NCBI RefSeq assembly: GCF_029227915.1
Contig: NC_079888.1
Coordinates: 23,788,001 to 23,852,000, forward strand
Direction of reading: 5' to 3'
DNA: 64,000 nt
DNA from: Hydractinia symbiolongicarpus
Taxonomy: Eukaryota > Cnidaria > Hydrozoa > Anthoathecata > Hydractiniidae
Below the pieces are notes generated by a model. The model was not told the DNA's origin. It saw only the letters and a program-made list of their open reading frames with translations, and searched no databases. How positions within the stretch are numbered: position 1 is the stretch's first letter; the number at the start of each line of letters is the position of its first letter. Positions 1 through 12,275 of this stretch are shown piece after piece. Both the position numbers and the translations under genes were made by a program.

Positions 1-1430
1 AAAACGCATAAGACTTGTAGTTTTCAAATATGTTTTCATTTTTGATGAGACGCTGAATAAAAGCAGTTTCATCGCCGGCAAACGAAAACCTGCGATTTCC
101 CTAAATCCCGGACTCGGCCCGTATAGTCAAAAGTATACAAAGAAGGTACCCAGGGAATAAACTCATTTCCCGAACGATTTTTTAAATTATTTTTTCACCA
201 CTAAAACGCATGAGACTTGTAGTTTTTAAAAATGTTTTCATTTTTGATGAGACGCTGAATAAAAGCAGTTTAATCGCTGGCAAACGAAAACCTGCGATTT
301 CCCTAAATCCTGGACTTGGCCCGTATAGTCAAAAGTATACAAAGAAAGTACCTACGGAGTAAACTCATTTCCAGAACGATTTTTTAAATTATTTTTTCAC
401 TACTCAAACGCATAAGACCTGTTGTTTTTAAAAATGTTTTCATTTTTGATGAGACGCTGAATAGAAGAAGTTTAATCGCCGGCAAACGAAAACCCGCGAT
501 TTCCCGTAAATCCCGGGCTTGGCCCGTATAGTCAAAAGTATACAAAGAAAGTACCCAGGGAGTAAACTCATTTCCCGAACGATTTTTTATATTATTTTTT
601 TACCACTAAACATATGAGACATCTAGTTTTCAAAAATGTTTTCATTTTTGATGAGACGCTTAATGAAAGAGGTTTAATCGCCGGCAAACGAAATCCCGCG
701 TTTTCCCGTAAATCCGAGGCTTGGCCCGTATAGTCGAATGTATACAAAGAAAGTACCCAGGGAGTAAATTCATTTCCCGACCGATTTTTTAAATTTTTTT
801 TTCACCACTAAAACGCATGAGACTTGCAGTTTTCAAAAATGTTTTCATTTTTGATGAGACGCTTAATGAAAGAGGTTTAATCGCCGGAAAACGAAAACCC
901 GCGATTTCCTGTAAATCCCGGGCTTGGCCCGTATAGTCGAATGTATACAAAGAAAGTACCCTGTGAGTAAACTCATTTCCAGAACGATTTTTTAAATTAT
1001 TTTTTCACCACTAAAACGCATAAGACTTCTAGTTTTTAAAAATGTTTTCATTTTTGATGAGACGCTGAATAAAAGAAGTTTAATCGCCTGCAAACGAAAA
1101 CCCGCGATTTCCCGTTAATCCCGGCTTGGCCCGTATAGTCAAAAGTATACAAAGAAAGTACCCAGGGAGTAAACTCATTTCCCGAACGATTTTTTAAATT
1201 ATTTTTTCACTACTAAAACGCATGAGACTTGCAGTTTTCAAAAATGTTTTCATTTTTGATGAGTCGCTGAATAAAAGAAGTTTAATCGCCGGCAAACAAA
1301 AACCCGCGATTTCCCGTAAATCCCGGGCTTGGCCCGTATAGTCAAAAGTATACAAAGAAAGTACCCAGGGAGTAAACTCATTTCCAGAACGATTTTTTAA
1401 ATTGTTTTTTCACCACTAAAACGCATGAGA
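1..1430 (+). repeat. Higher-order repeat, copy 1 (2631-bp offset)
   Basis: This multi-monomer block recurs at 2632-4060. Shared private variants include a TTTCATCGCCGG form near the start, an ACATATGAGACATC monomer (near 608 and 3239), and a GATGAGTCGCTG monomer (near 1259 and 3890). The match is lost at about 1430/4060. The pattern indicates unequal exchange of multi-monomer units. Confidence 0.8.
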
Positions 1431-2631
1431 CTTGTAGTTTTTAAAAATGTTTTCATTTTTGATGTGACTCTGAATAAAAGCAGTTTAATCGCTGGCAAAC
1501 GAAAACCTGCGATTTCCCTAAATCCCGGACTCGGCCCGTATAGTCAAAAGTATACAAAGCAAGTACCTACGAAGTAAACTCATTTCCAGACCGATTTTTT
1601 AAATTATTTTTTCACTACTAAAACGCATAAGACCTGTTGTTTTTAAAAATGTTTTCATTTTTGATGAGACGCTGAATAGAAGAAGTTTAATCGCCGGCAA
1701 ACGAAAACCCGCGATTTCCCGTAAATCCCGGGCTTGGCCCGTATAGTCAAACGTATACAAAGAAAGTACCCAGGGAGTAAACTCATTTCCCGAACGATTT
1801 TTTATATTATTTTTTTACCACTAAACATATGAGACATCTAGTTTTCAAAAATGTTTTCATTTTTGATGAGACGCTTAATGAAAGAGGTTTAATCGCCGGC
1901 AAACGCAATCCCGCGTTTTCCCGTAAATCCGAGGCTTGGCCCGTATAGTCGAATGTATACAAAGAAAGTACCCAGGGAGTAAACTCATTTCCCGACCGAT
2001 TTTTTAAATTTTTTTTTCACCACAAAAACGCATGAGACTTGCAGTTTTCAAAAATGTTTTCATTTTTGATGAGACGCTTAATGAAAGAGGTTTAATCGCC
2101 GGAAAACGAAAACCCGCGATTTCCCGTAAATCCCGGGCTTGGCCCGTATAGTCGAATGTATACAAAGAAAGTACCCTGTGAGTAAACTCATTTCCAGAAC
2201 GATTTTTTAAATTATTTTTTCACCACTAAAACGCATAAGACTTGTAGTTTTTAAAAATGTTTTCATTTTTGATGAGACGCTGAATAAAAGAAGTTTAATC
2301 GCTGGCAAACGAAAACCCGCGATTTCCCGTTAATCCCGGCTTGGCCCGTATAGTCAAAAGTATACAAAGAAAGTACCCAGGGAGTAAACTCATTTCCCGA
2401 ACGATTTTTTAAATTATTTTTTCACCACTAAAACGCATGAGACTTGTAGTTTTTTAAAAATGTTTTCATTTTTGATGAGACGCTGAATAAAAGCAGTTTA
2501 ATCGCCGGCAAACGAAAAACTGCAATTCTCTATATCCCGGACTCGGCCCGTATAGTCAAAAGTATACAAAGAAAGTACCCAGGGAGTAAACTCATTTCCA
2601 GAACGATTTTTTAAATTATTTTTTTACCACT

Positions 2632-4060
2632 AAAACGCATAAGACTTGTAGTTTTCAAATATGTTTTCATTTTTGATGAGACGCTGAATAAAAGCAGTTT
2701 CATCGCCGGCAAACGAAAACCTGCGATTTCCCTAAATCCCGGACTCGGCCCGTATAGTCAAAAGTATACAAAGAAGGTACCCAGGGAATAAACTCATTTC
2801 CCGAACGATTTTTTAAATTATTTTTTCACCACTAAAACGCATGAGACTTGTAGTTTTTAAAAATGTTTTCATTTTTGATGAGACGCTGAATAAAAGCAGT
2901 TTAATCGCTCGCAAACGAAAACCTGCGATTTCCCTAAATCCTGGACTCGGCCCGTATAGTCAAAAGTATACAAAGAAAGTACCTACGGAGTAAACTCATT
3001 TCCAGAACGATTTTTTAAATTATTTTTTCACTACTCAAACGCATAAGACCTGTTGTTTTTAAAAATGTTTTCATTTTTGATGAGACGCTGAATAGAAGAA
3101 GTTTAATCGCCGGCAAACGAAAACCCGCGATTTCCCGTAAATCCCGGGCTTGGCCCGTATAGTCAAAAGTATACAAAGAAAGTATCCAGGGAGTAAACTC
3201 ATTTCCCGAACGATTTTTTATATTATTTTTTTACCACTAAACATATGAGACATCTAGTTTTCAAAAATGTTTTCATTTTTGATGAGACGCTTAATGAAAG
3301 AGGTTTAATCGCTGGCAAATGAAATCCCGCGTTTTCCCGTAAATCCGAGGCTTGGCCCGTATAGTCGAATGTATACAAAGAAAGTACCCAGGGAGTAAAC
3401 TCATTTCCCGCCCGATTTTTTAAAATTTTTGTTCACCACTAAAACGCATGAGACTTGCAGTTTTCAAAAATGTTTTCATTTTTGATGAGACGCTTAATGA
3501 AAGAGGTTTAATCGCCGGAACACGAAAACCCGCGATTTCCCGTAAATCCCGGGCTTGGCCCGTATAGTCGAATGTATACAAAGAAAGTACCCTGTGAGTA
3601 AACTCATTTCCAGAACGATTTTTTAAATTATTTTTTCACCACTAAAACGCATAAGACTTGTAGTTTTTAAAAATGTTTTCATTTTTGATGAGACGCTGAA
3701 TAAAAGAAGTTTAATCGCCGGCAAACGAAAACCCGCGATTTCCCGTTAATCCCGGCTTGGCGCGTATTGTCAAAAGTATACAAAGAAAGTACCCAGGGAG
3801 TAAACTCATTTCCCGAACGATTTTTTAAATTATTTTTTCACTACTAAAACGCATGAGACTTGCAGTTTTCAAAAATGTTTTCATTTTTGATGAGTCGCTG
3901 AATAAAAGAAGTTTAATCGCCGGCAAACAAAAACCCGCGATTTCCCGTAAATCCCGGGCTTGGCCCGTATAGTCAAAAGTATACAAAGAAAGTACCCAGG
4001 GAGTAAACTCATTTCCAGAACGATTTTTTAAATTATTTTTTCACCACTAAAACGCATAAG
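2632..4060 (+). repeat. Higher-order repeat, copy 2 (2631-bp offset)
   Basis: Second copy of the block at 1-1430, with the same order of diagnostic monomer variants and scattered single-base differences. Confidence 0.8.
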
Positions 4061-5002
4061 ACTTGTAGTTTTTAAAAATGTTTTCATTTTTGATGAGACG
4101 CTGAATAAAAGAAGTGTAATCGCCGGCAAACGAAAACCCGCGATTTCCCGTAAATCCCGGGCTTGGCCCGTATAGTCAAAAGTATACAAAAAAGTACCCA
4201 GGGAGTAAACTCATTTCCCGAACGATTTTTTATATTATTTTTTTACCACTAAACGCATGAGACATCTAGTTTTCAAAAATGTTTTCATTTTTGATGAGAC
4301 GCTTAATGAAAGAGGTTTAATCGCCGGCAAACGAAATCCCGCGTTTTCCCGTAAATCCGGGGCTTGGCCCGTATAGTCGAATGTATACAAAGAAAGTACC
4401 CCATGAGTAAACTCATTTCCCGAACGATTTTTTAAATTTTTTTTTACCACTAAAACGCATGAGACTTGTAGTTTTCAAAAATGTTTTCATTTTTGATGAG
4501 ACGCTTAATGAAAGAGGTTTAATCGCCGAAAAACGAAAACCCGCGATTTCCCGTAAATCCCGGGCTTGACCCGTATTGTCGAATGTATACAAAGAAAGTA
4601 CCCTGTGAGTAAACTCATTTCCAGAACGATTTTTTAAATTATTTTTTCACCACTAAAACGCATAAGACTTGTAGTTTTTAAAAATGTTTTCATTTTTGAT
4701 GAGACGCTGAATAAAAGAAGTTTAATCGCCGGAAAACGAAAACCCGCGATTTCCCGTAAATCCCGGGCTTGGCCCGTATAGTCGAATGTATACAAAGAAA
4801 GTACCCTGTGAGTAAACTCATTTCCAGAACGATTTTTTAAATTATTTTTTCACCACTAAAACGCATGAGACTTGTAGTTTTTAAAAATGTTTTCATTTTT
4901 GATGAGACGCTGAATAAAATAAGTTTAATCGCCGGCAAACGAAAACCCGAGATTTCCCGTAAATCCCGGGCTTGGCTCGTATAGTCAAAAGTATACAAAG
5001 AA

Positions 5003-5029
5003 CTCGGGCAACTTACGGACAGTCTCCAA
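5003..5029 (+). repeat. Left terminal inverted repeat
   Basis: This 27-bp repeat, beginning CTCGGGCAACTTACGGACAG and ending TCTCCAA, is the exact reverse complement of 12333-12359; identity ends at the next base inward. It is preceded by AA at 5001-5002, part of the target duplication. Confidence 0.95.
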
Positions 5030-5037
5030 AACGTGGT
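5028..5037 (+). repeat. Subterminal AAAACGTGGT motif, left end
   Basis: A related motif, AAAACGCGGTA, occurs twice near the right end (12276-12286 and 12299-12309). A GTAAAACACG copy lies at 5320-5329, with its inverse at 12314-12323. Such subterminal copies could be transposase-binding sites; this is inference. Confidence 0.35.
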
Positions 5038-5509
5038 TTTACTAAGCGCACCAACCTGACTGATAATAAAACATCCTGGTTTTTTTTATTCGTTCAGGTG
5101 AAGGATCGATTTTTGAAAAAAAGCTGTTTAAAATTTTTTAGTTGTATTTAAGTCGATATAGCCTCGCTTTCGTGATTTTATTCACCTTTTTAATTCGGTA
5201 AAACCCATATAAATAAATACGCGATCAACTATAAACGGCTTTTTTTTAAGTCGTCGACATATTATCTGTGGATTAAAAAAATATCCGATGACGCCACATA
5301 CCCCTAAGTGGTGCGAACTGTAAAACACGACGTTTTCTTTGATTTTTCGTCATTTTCAGTACTTTGACGTCATTTTTACTACGGTGTCGGATTTTTTTCC
5401 CGTTATATTAAAAGACGCGCAAAAACTGCGGGAAAAGAAAAACATAAATATGGTAGCTTCAGCGGGAAATTTTTTTTGTGGAATAAAGTAAGAACGAATA
5501 ACGAATATC
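5038..5509 (+). promoter_or_regulatory. 5' non-coding region of the transposon; possible promoter
   Basis: This A/T-rich stretch has no reading frame of note. A TATAAATA match at 5208-5215 lies about 295 bp upstream of the predicted start codon and could be a TATA box. A GTAAAACACG subterminal motif lies at 5320-5329. The start codon context is ATCATGG (ATG at 5510), which fits a eukaryotic initiation site. Promoter function is inferred from position only. Confidence 0.3.
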
Positions 5510-8500
5510 ATGGCAAACGTTTTTGAATGCGCTTTTATGCGTGCTGAAGTATTGAATGGGATGAAAAATATAAGTCATCATCACTGTGACTTGCGTTTTT
5601 CAAATTTTATGGCGATGTTTCCTGATGTATCCATAACGAAAAATCATTTTGACAGAAAGTCCAAGGAACTTACTGCGTTTGTGAGAAAAAAAAAGTGGAA
5701 CGGTAAAGTAAGGGAAAAATACCTAGATGATTTTTCTCAAGACAATTGGAAGAAACTCAAAGATAATGAGAAGATTAGGCATACTATACATGCATGTCAA
5801 GCATGCAGTTTATTAGAAAAAAATAAAAATACATTTCCTGTTTCAACATCACACAGAACAAAAAAAATCAACAATGTTAAAAAACCATTAACAGATATAT
5901 CAAACACTGTAAATAGTACGAATAATAAAACTCCAACTACAACAAATAATACGTCCACACCTGTAAATGTAACATATAACAACATATCAACGATTACTAC
6001 TCCAAACAGTATCAACACAACACCAGTTCATCCAATCACCATAAATTTGACAATTCCTCAAACAAAGACTGACATGTCATATATGAAAACAACGGCAGAA
6101 TCTGTACTTAATAGTATCAACTCAAAATGGGACAGTATATATGACACTCCATTCACAAAGGTTCTCACAAAGGTCAAATCAGCTAATATTGCTCAAGTGA
6201 AGTCCAAGTCTGATAAAAAGAAAGAGCTTAGAGAACGGAATAAAATAATAAAAAAATCCTTGGAAAAAAAATGTTTTGGTGAAAATAAAGCAACAGACAC
6301 AATCTTTGGCATCAGACAATCAAAAGCTTCCTACAAAAAATCAAGATCGATTCAATACTTTGAAAGTAAAGAAAATTCAATTAAAAGAATGATAGGTATA
6401 GCTATATATATTTTTTAATTTTAATCTTTCACCTGTACTGTATCTCCATTCACCTACAGGCACTGGTTTTTCTTGAATGGTATTATTTTATTGTTGCATT
6501 TTTTGAATATAAATTTATAAATAATTATATACACGCATATATATATATATAAACAAATATTAAAATGAAAAAATAAGCAATCAACATATATCATGATGAA
6601 GTATATAACCCCACGAAATTAACACGCAGAAATAATTAAAACTATGTTATGAAAATAAGTTGCTGTGTGAATAAATGCAAAAAAAATAGCAAAAATAAAT
6701 AAAACCTTAGGTTCGTAGAATTCAGTCTCGCAAATCATTATTGACTAAACTAAAAACTGTAAAAATTATTTTAAACAAAATATATTAAGGAGTTGTTTCT
6801 AACCATAGGGCGGACAAAATTACAACAAAATCAAGACGTAGATGACACACCAATCAAGAAAAAACGACATAGTCCAGATCCAAACAAATTAAATTTCGAT
6901 CGTCATGCTCTACTTGAAGAAGTGTTAGGAATGGATGTTGGTAGTAAGGTATATCTTCATGTATCTGTTAACATTTGTGTTGAACACATTGCCATTTATA
7001 TCATTGTCCAATTTTGAACAAAAAAATAACTTGTGTGACACATCGATTTATTTCCTCTTGCAGATAAATTACTCTGACTTGGCCCGAAAATATCATATAC
7101 CTGGAACTACTGGAAATACAGTTGTTAAGGAATTTCTCGAAGATAACGGTGTTGATTTATCAAAATTTGCAAACAATTTTGTTAACCCATGCAAATATCG
7201 TCGAAAATATGAAAAGTTTCCAGGTGAGTACCTAAAAAAAAGAAGAATTGATATATAATGTACGCTTCCAACATTGTGTCTTGTCATCAAATCTGTATAA
7301 TTTATAGCAAAAGATTCTTAAATTCTTTCAAGTGTTACAGTAGATTTCTGTGTGTAGAACAATGTTTACCTAAAACACATTGCATCTTCACAATACTTTT
7401 AGAAATATGTATTATACAAAAAGAGGATGTATATATCGTAGCGTTTGTACAATCAACTTAACATTCCTTGTTCAGAAAGAGAGATATTGAGAACATTTCA
7501 TTTTTTACAGATGGAAGTGGAGTGTCGGTTCCTATGCCCCCTACATTTGAAAAAATAAAAGAGGAGATACTGAAGAAGATTGAATCTGGAGATATTCTAT
7601 TAGGATCTTTGGTTGAGCCAAAAAAATATAAAAAAGCTGTGATAAAGAATGGAGTGATTTTCAATGAAGAATTCACAGTATCTGGTCGTTGTATACCACT
7701 GAGTGACATTCGCAGAAAGATTTTTGAAGAACATCAAAGTTTGGGGATTATGAGAAATCCAAAAGGTGCTTTGACAAGATACTTCATACTATGGTCTGAT
7801 CATGCATCACTTTTGAGTGCTGGCCATTTACTATTGACTGTCAAAGTTGTTTACGATGACAAGTTATTTTATACAGATGAGGAAATGTATGCAAAAACAG
7901 GTATGTCATTTAGAAGTATTGTTATTGATCACCAAAATTCTAGATATCTAAAATCAAAAATATTTACTTTTTTTACTTTGATAGTAGACATTAAATGCCA
8001 CTTAATAATGTTCGCTAAATTAAATTTTAGGAATTTGTCATGATGTTCAAGAACTTGTGGAGCGTCCATCCGTTTATATTATTGGTTTTGCCCAGGATAG
8101 CATTGCAGAGAAGCTTTCATATGTCGAAACCAGACTTAATGACATTAGAAAATTGTCTGACCCATTAATTGTCAATGATAAGAAAGTGGTTGATGTGATA
8201 AGGTTTTTTCATGGTATGTTGATGGAATTCAATTCACACAAGTTTAATCTGCATAATGCAACAATTTATTTAAAAAAGGATAACAGGAATTCATTTATAT
8301 TTTAGGTGACCATCCTGAAATACAATACGAGAGTGGTAACTCTCATGGTGGAAACTTTCCCTGTCTTTGTGGATGCAAAAAATCAAGATTTACAGATATA
8401 GCCCATGTCTACAGTAACAAAATAGTGTCCTTGGAACAAAGAAGGAAGAAGGTACATAAATTTCAAAATAAGTTGTTCGTTATTTGTAATTTTGACAAAA

Positions 8501-11397
8501 AGTATAGAAAATTATTTATTCCAGGTAAATGAAACAAAATATGAATGACAAATTTATAGATTTCTATTACATAACATTAACTATTTTTAACTAACTATTT
8601 TTGATTATTTTAGGTAATATCAGGCCCAGCAGGACAACAACAAAAAGCTGTGTCTCCATTTCAACAACTCAATGTGGAGAAACTGGGTCTTGAAGTAAAT
8701 TACAGAAACCTTGACCGTGACTTACCAGTTCATCAAAAGTTGCACAAAAAGGACCTTGAACAGCTACTAAAAAATCATTTGACAGGTTAGGGCTATTTTA
8801 TTTTTGATAAACTAAAATAACTTTTGCAAATTTTGGCCTTTTTCGCAAAAGTTTTATATAAGTTGATGTTAGTTGATATTTGTCTGAAAATTTTTCTACA
8901 AATAAAGCAAAAGAAAATCAGATATGTTGAGGAAAATTGAAAAGCATAAAAACAATTCTGATTTTATTTTCAAAATTACACTCATTAAAATTTATAAATT
9001 CAGTCAACAATTTTTTTTTAAGGAATTATCCGTGTTCCAGCTCTTTGCTTTGGAAATGAACATAGTACAATGGAGTCCTTGAATCTTGCTAATTATGAAG
9101 TGATGCCGATTGAACCACTGCATGATTGTAAAGGACATATCAAGAATTTGTGGGATGTTTTGCATGAAGTGTTGACACCTCAAGAGAATAAAATTTTTCA
9201 ACAGTCCCTAGATGCCACATATGGTTCGAAGGACAAGGTGAGAGGATCTGACTATCGGCTGTCATCAATAGTTGTTTACCAATCAATGCAAAGCACTTGC
9301 AGAAAGGAAATCAAAGAGTTGTTGTACACATTGATGGAGCTAGTTCGGTTATCATATCTTAAATCCCAAAAAAGGTCCCCACGAATTATTCTACGATTAC
9401 ATAATATTAGTTTCCAGCATGCCATGTTGTGCCAAGATCTGTTTGGGCATAATTTAAAGTCAATGTCTACACAAAAGCTTTATGGCATTTATTATCATGG
9501 CTTGACAACACATTTAGCAGAAGTATCGAGAATTATCTCACCAAGCTCCTTACACACAGAGAATGAAGAACAGCTATTCAGCAAAATTAATCAAATAAGT
9601 TTGAGAACATCAGCCAGATCCTTAGAATCCATACGTGATAATAGCATCATCCGTATTCAAGCTGAACAGAAATTTATTGCCAAAGAATGTTCTAGAAAAT
9701 CAACTAACACATCTAAAATATCGAAATTTTCAGAGAGTGTACTTGGTAAGTCTAAAATATCTGTTTCTACTGGCTTTCTAATTCATGTTGGCATTCAGAA
9801 ATTGCTGAGACGAATGTCCACATGAAAACAAAAGTTTTCAATTCACATTGGCAAATATTTAACTGTTATTTGTGTACTGCAGCATTTGGCCGCAAAACAA
9901 ATATAAATTGCAAATGTCGAACACGAGTTTGCCAACGCAAAACAGGAAAATGTCATTTTACGTAGGCAATGTTCTGTCGTCATGGAATAAACTGAAACAG
10001 AAAGGCTGTTCTATGTGATAATTAAATATATTTTGAAGTGCTTGACTTAATAAAAAGTCTGGTTTGATATTCAAACATTAATCTTTCTAATTTTGTTTAA
10101 AATTTTAACATGTGATAAAAAGTGTATGATTGTCATTTTGTTTCGAAATAAACTTTTTTGAATTTTCAGATGAGAAAAGAAGTTGTTTTAACATTAACTT
10201 ACCTCTACGGAAATATCAGGCACACTTGGAAAGAATTGCAGATTTTTTGCTCTATGGTAATGGTGTTTGGTGGCATAGAGAAAATGATATTATCATATTT
10301 CATGATGGAAAAGAGGATGATGATTTCAGAGTTGAAGGGCCTTTGATGACAAATTTCAAACAAGACAACCTGCAATCAGTAGCAAAAGATGTAGAAGCTT
10401 GTTGGAAGAAATGCGTTGATCGTGGTATTGAATTGCCAATCACAAAGATAAATACTTTCGACGAAAATGGAGATTTAATAGAATACAAGGCACTTGAAGA
10501 AGTAAGTAATACGTCATTCTTGGCTTACTGTCTGTAGGATGGGTATATTAATAGCCCCCAACTCAAATTCCTCTGTATCAAGTCTATCTCTACACTTTCT
10601 TACCCAATTATCCTCCTTCATTCTTGCAAGTGTCCTAACCAACTTAATCTACTTATATCTGGACAACATCTATCTTTAATTCTACAGATACCTAGCCTGC
10701 TTCTTAGCTCATATGAACTCTTTCTTACTCTCAGACTGGCGTTACAAATCCAAAAGCAAACATAACAAGTAATATCAAACTGATGGCTGATGATGATAAT
10801 GCAGAATATGATAATGCGTATATATCACATGATAATAATGAAGAGATAGAAATGGAGATAGATATCACATTAGAACAGCAACCTTCCTTATTGGATTTAG
10901 AAGTTGACCAAGCTGTTCATTTTAAGAAAGAAACATCAAACACAATTACATTGGAACAACAACCTTGCATAGCTGACTCAGTTACTAATCCTAAAAAAAC
11001 TGCAGAAAATAGTAAGTTGGAAAAGATCTGTAGAGACAGACAGACGAAAGCTGACCAAAACCCAATTCTTGAATCAGGTGTATGCAAGAACATAATGTAT
11101 GTTCTTGGCTATTCAGATAAATTGAAGGACTTCGACCGTCATCATATGTCATATAAGCTGACTAAAAGTGAACATTCAAGAAAAAAATGTAGAGCATTTA
11201 TCATTCATTTTCGTGAAAAAGTGATGGCTGTTCAGCATGAAGCAGAAAAAGCTACGAAAGATTGGGAAAAAGACTTCATAGCAAAAAATTTTAAGATGCC
11301 GAATACAGAAGAGCTTAAATCAAATAAAATTTACATGGAGAAATATAAATTAAATTACCACGCCAAAAAAATTCTTGAACAATGGACAAATATTTAG
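5510..11397 (+). CDS. Predicted ten-exon putative transposase, 1264 residues
   Basis: Exons: 5510-6395, 6809-6948, 7064-7223, 7511-7900, 8031-8213, 8306-8451, 8614-8785, 9023-9745, 10170-10501 and 10735-11397. Every intron is GT-AG and phase-compatible, and the frame is open (3795 nt with stop). Seen: an N-terminal module with H91, H94, C96 and C99; an Asn/Thr-rich linker at about 134-180; WSDH at 490-493; FFHGD at 584-588, followed by GGNFPCLCGC at 601-610; EPLHDCKGH at 723-731; EEQLF at 874-878; an aromatic YGNGVWW block in exon 9; and an acidic then Lys-rich C-terminus in exon 10. As the only gene between perfect inverted repeats, it is probably the transposase. The order Asp, Cys cluster, xPLHxxxGH, Glu recalls CACTA/Mirage/Chapaev-type DDE enzymes, with D588 and E874 or E875 as catalytic candidates; this is inference. 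I recall similar uncharacterised cnidarian proteins but cannot name the family. Exon 1 to 2 is the least certain junction. Confidence 0.78.
6396..6808 (+). other. Intron 1 of the transposon gene, with an AT microsatellite
   Basis: The 413-bp intron lies between ATAG|GTATAG and ACCATAG|GG, and joining it gives a Gly codon split 1+2. It is very A/T-rich and contains an (AT)n run at about 6537-6551. No coding potential is seen. If the acceptor is wrong, exon 1 would read on to a stop at 6416-6418 as a separate 302-residue protein. Confidence 0.6.
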
Positions 11398-11475
11398 TTT
11401 TTCAGCAAAAGGATCAATATGCGCTTTTAAATTTTAAGAAGCATATTTTTCAACAAATTAGCCAGAGCTAGCTAA

Positions 11476-11481
11476 AATAAA
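11476..11481 (+). terminator. Putative polyadenylation signal of the transposon gene
   Basis: AATAAA about 80 bp after the predicted stop codon at 11395-11397. It is the first canonical signal downstream. Confidence 0.4.
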
Positions 11482-11821
11482 AACATTTGATATATATATA
11501 TATACAAAACTTTTTTTCTGATACGTTTCGTATGGGAAATGTATTTTTATATTATTGTGGATCATCATTTTGCACAAACGAAAAAACAAGAACAACACGA
11601 GAAGGAAATTAATACCTTTAAAAAGATATCAAAGTATTTGTTGTTGCTTTGACGGGCTTAATACGCAATAATCTTGTATTGTGCAAAACTTAGAAGAAAT
11701 AGCTAGCTAGCTAACAGTCTTAAAAAGGTCCATTTTTACAATCCATTATGTGGGTTATATATCTGCACCCTAAATCAAGAGAATACTAGCTAAACTGCTT
11801 TTCTAATTAAGCTACTCTTTC

Positions 11822-11890
11822 GTACAGAGGTAGGATTTGCACCCACAACTATTTAGCTAAGTAATCTGCAGTGATCTAAGAACTACATAA
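11822..11890 (-). other. Weak tRNA-like (possibly SINE-derived) remnant
   Basis: On the minus strand, 11846-11830 reads GTGGG-TGCAAAT-CCTAC: a five-pair stem with a seven-base loop, like a tRNA T-arm with a degenerate B box. Upstream minus-strand sequence has a TAGATCACTG stretch that only loosely resembles an A box. I could not fold a full cloverleaf. It may be a decayed tRNA-derived SINE fragment or chance. Confidence 0.15.
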
Positions 11891-12275
11891 ACAGTTTAAT
11901 TTCTTGACTAACTGTTTTTATATTGTATATATCTATCTATGTATATATCTATGTATATAACAGCCAGAAAGGCTATGTATAGCTCTGACAGTTACAAAGT
12001 TTAGGTAAACACTTCCAGAAATATATAGCTAGCTTTTGCTATAGCTACTATATATATAATTTTGACAGGTAGCTATAGGCAAATAGAATATAGAAAATTT
12101 CAAATATATAGAATAAATAATATTACAAACCTTGTTTTTACTGCGTGATCACAAATACCTTAACAGCCAAATGTATGGTACAACCAACCATTTCTGTCAA
12201 CACAAAAACACAAAAATGGCGGCACCTTCTTGTCTTCTTCACAAACTTGAAACGACAAAAAGCACGTCAGATAGC

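Larger units (their letters stand above)
1..5002 (+). repeat. 203-bp satellite array, F orientation, left block
   Basis: About 25 tandem monomers of roughly 203 bp. Each contains, in order, TTTTTGATGAGACGCT, a GCCGGC-centred stretch, a CCCGGGCTTGGCCCG or CGGACTCGGCCCG variant, GTATAGTC..GTATAC, and GAGTAAACTCATTTCC followed by an A/T-rich linker. Variants alternate in a fixed order, giving higher-order repeats: positions 1 to about 1430 recur from 2632 to about 4060 (offset 2631 bp), and about 217-1200 recurs from about 1430 (offset about 1213 bp). No gene is seen. The block stops in the middle of a monomer at 5002, where a transposon is inserted, and the same monomer resumes at 12360. Confidence 0.97.

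Noticed and set aside
4235-4450. 71-codon minus-strand frame, and the many similar 60-120-codon frames in the satellite
   Set aside because: They recur with the monomer, start and stop at monomer variants, and shift frame between repeats. There is no sign of a gene structure.
1-5002. CRISPR-like array of regularly spaced repeats
   Set aside because: The whole 203-bp unit repeats, with no unique spacers between short repeats, no cas genes, and clearly eukaryotic surroundings. It is a satellite.
5797-6018. 73-codon minus-strand frame in the transposon
   Set aside because: It is the antisense shadow of the Asn/Thr-rich linker in exon 1, with a low-complexity Val/Leu/Phe composition.
6935-7461. 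Separate small genes at 6935-7258 and 7258-7461
   Set aside because: They are explained by exon 3 plus flanking intron sequence and by intron 3. Splice sites and phase support the joined gene model.
10158-10488. Overlapping 62-codon frames on both strands at exon 9
   Set aside because: They are shadows of exon 9, whose own frame joins exons 8 and 10 in phase.
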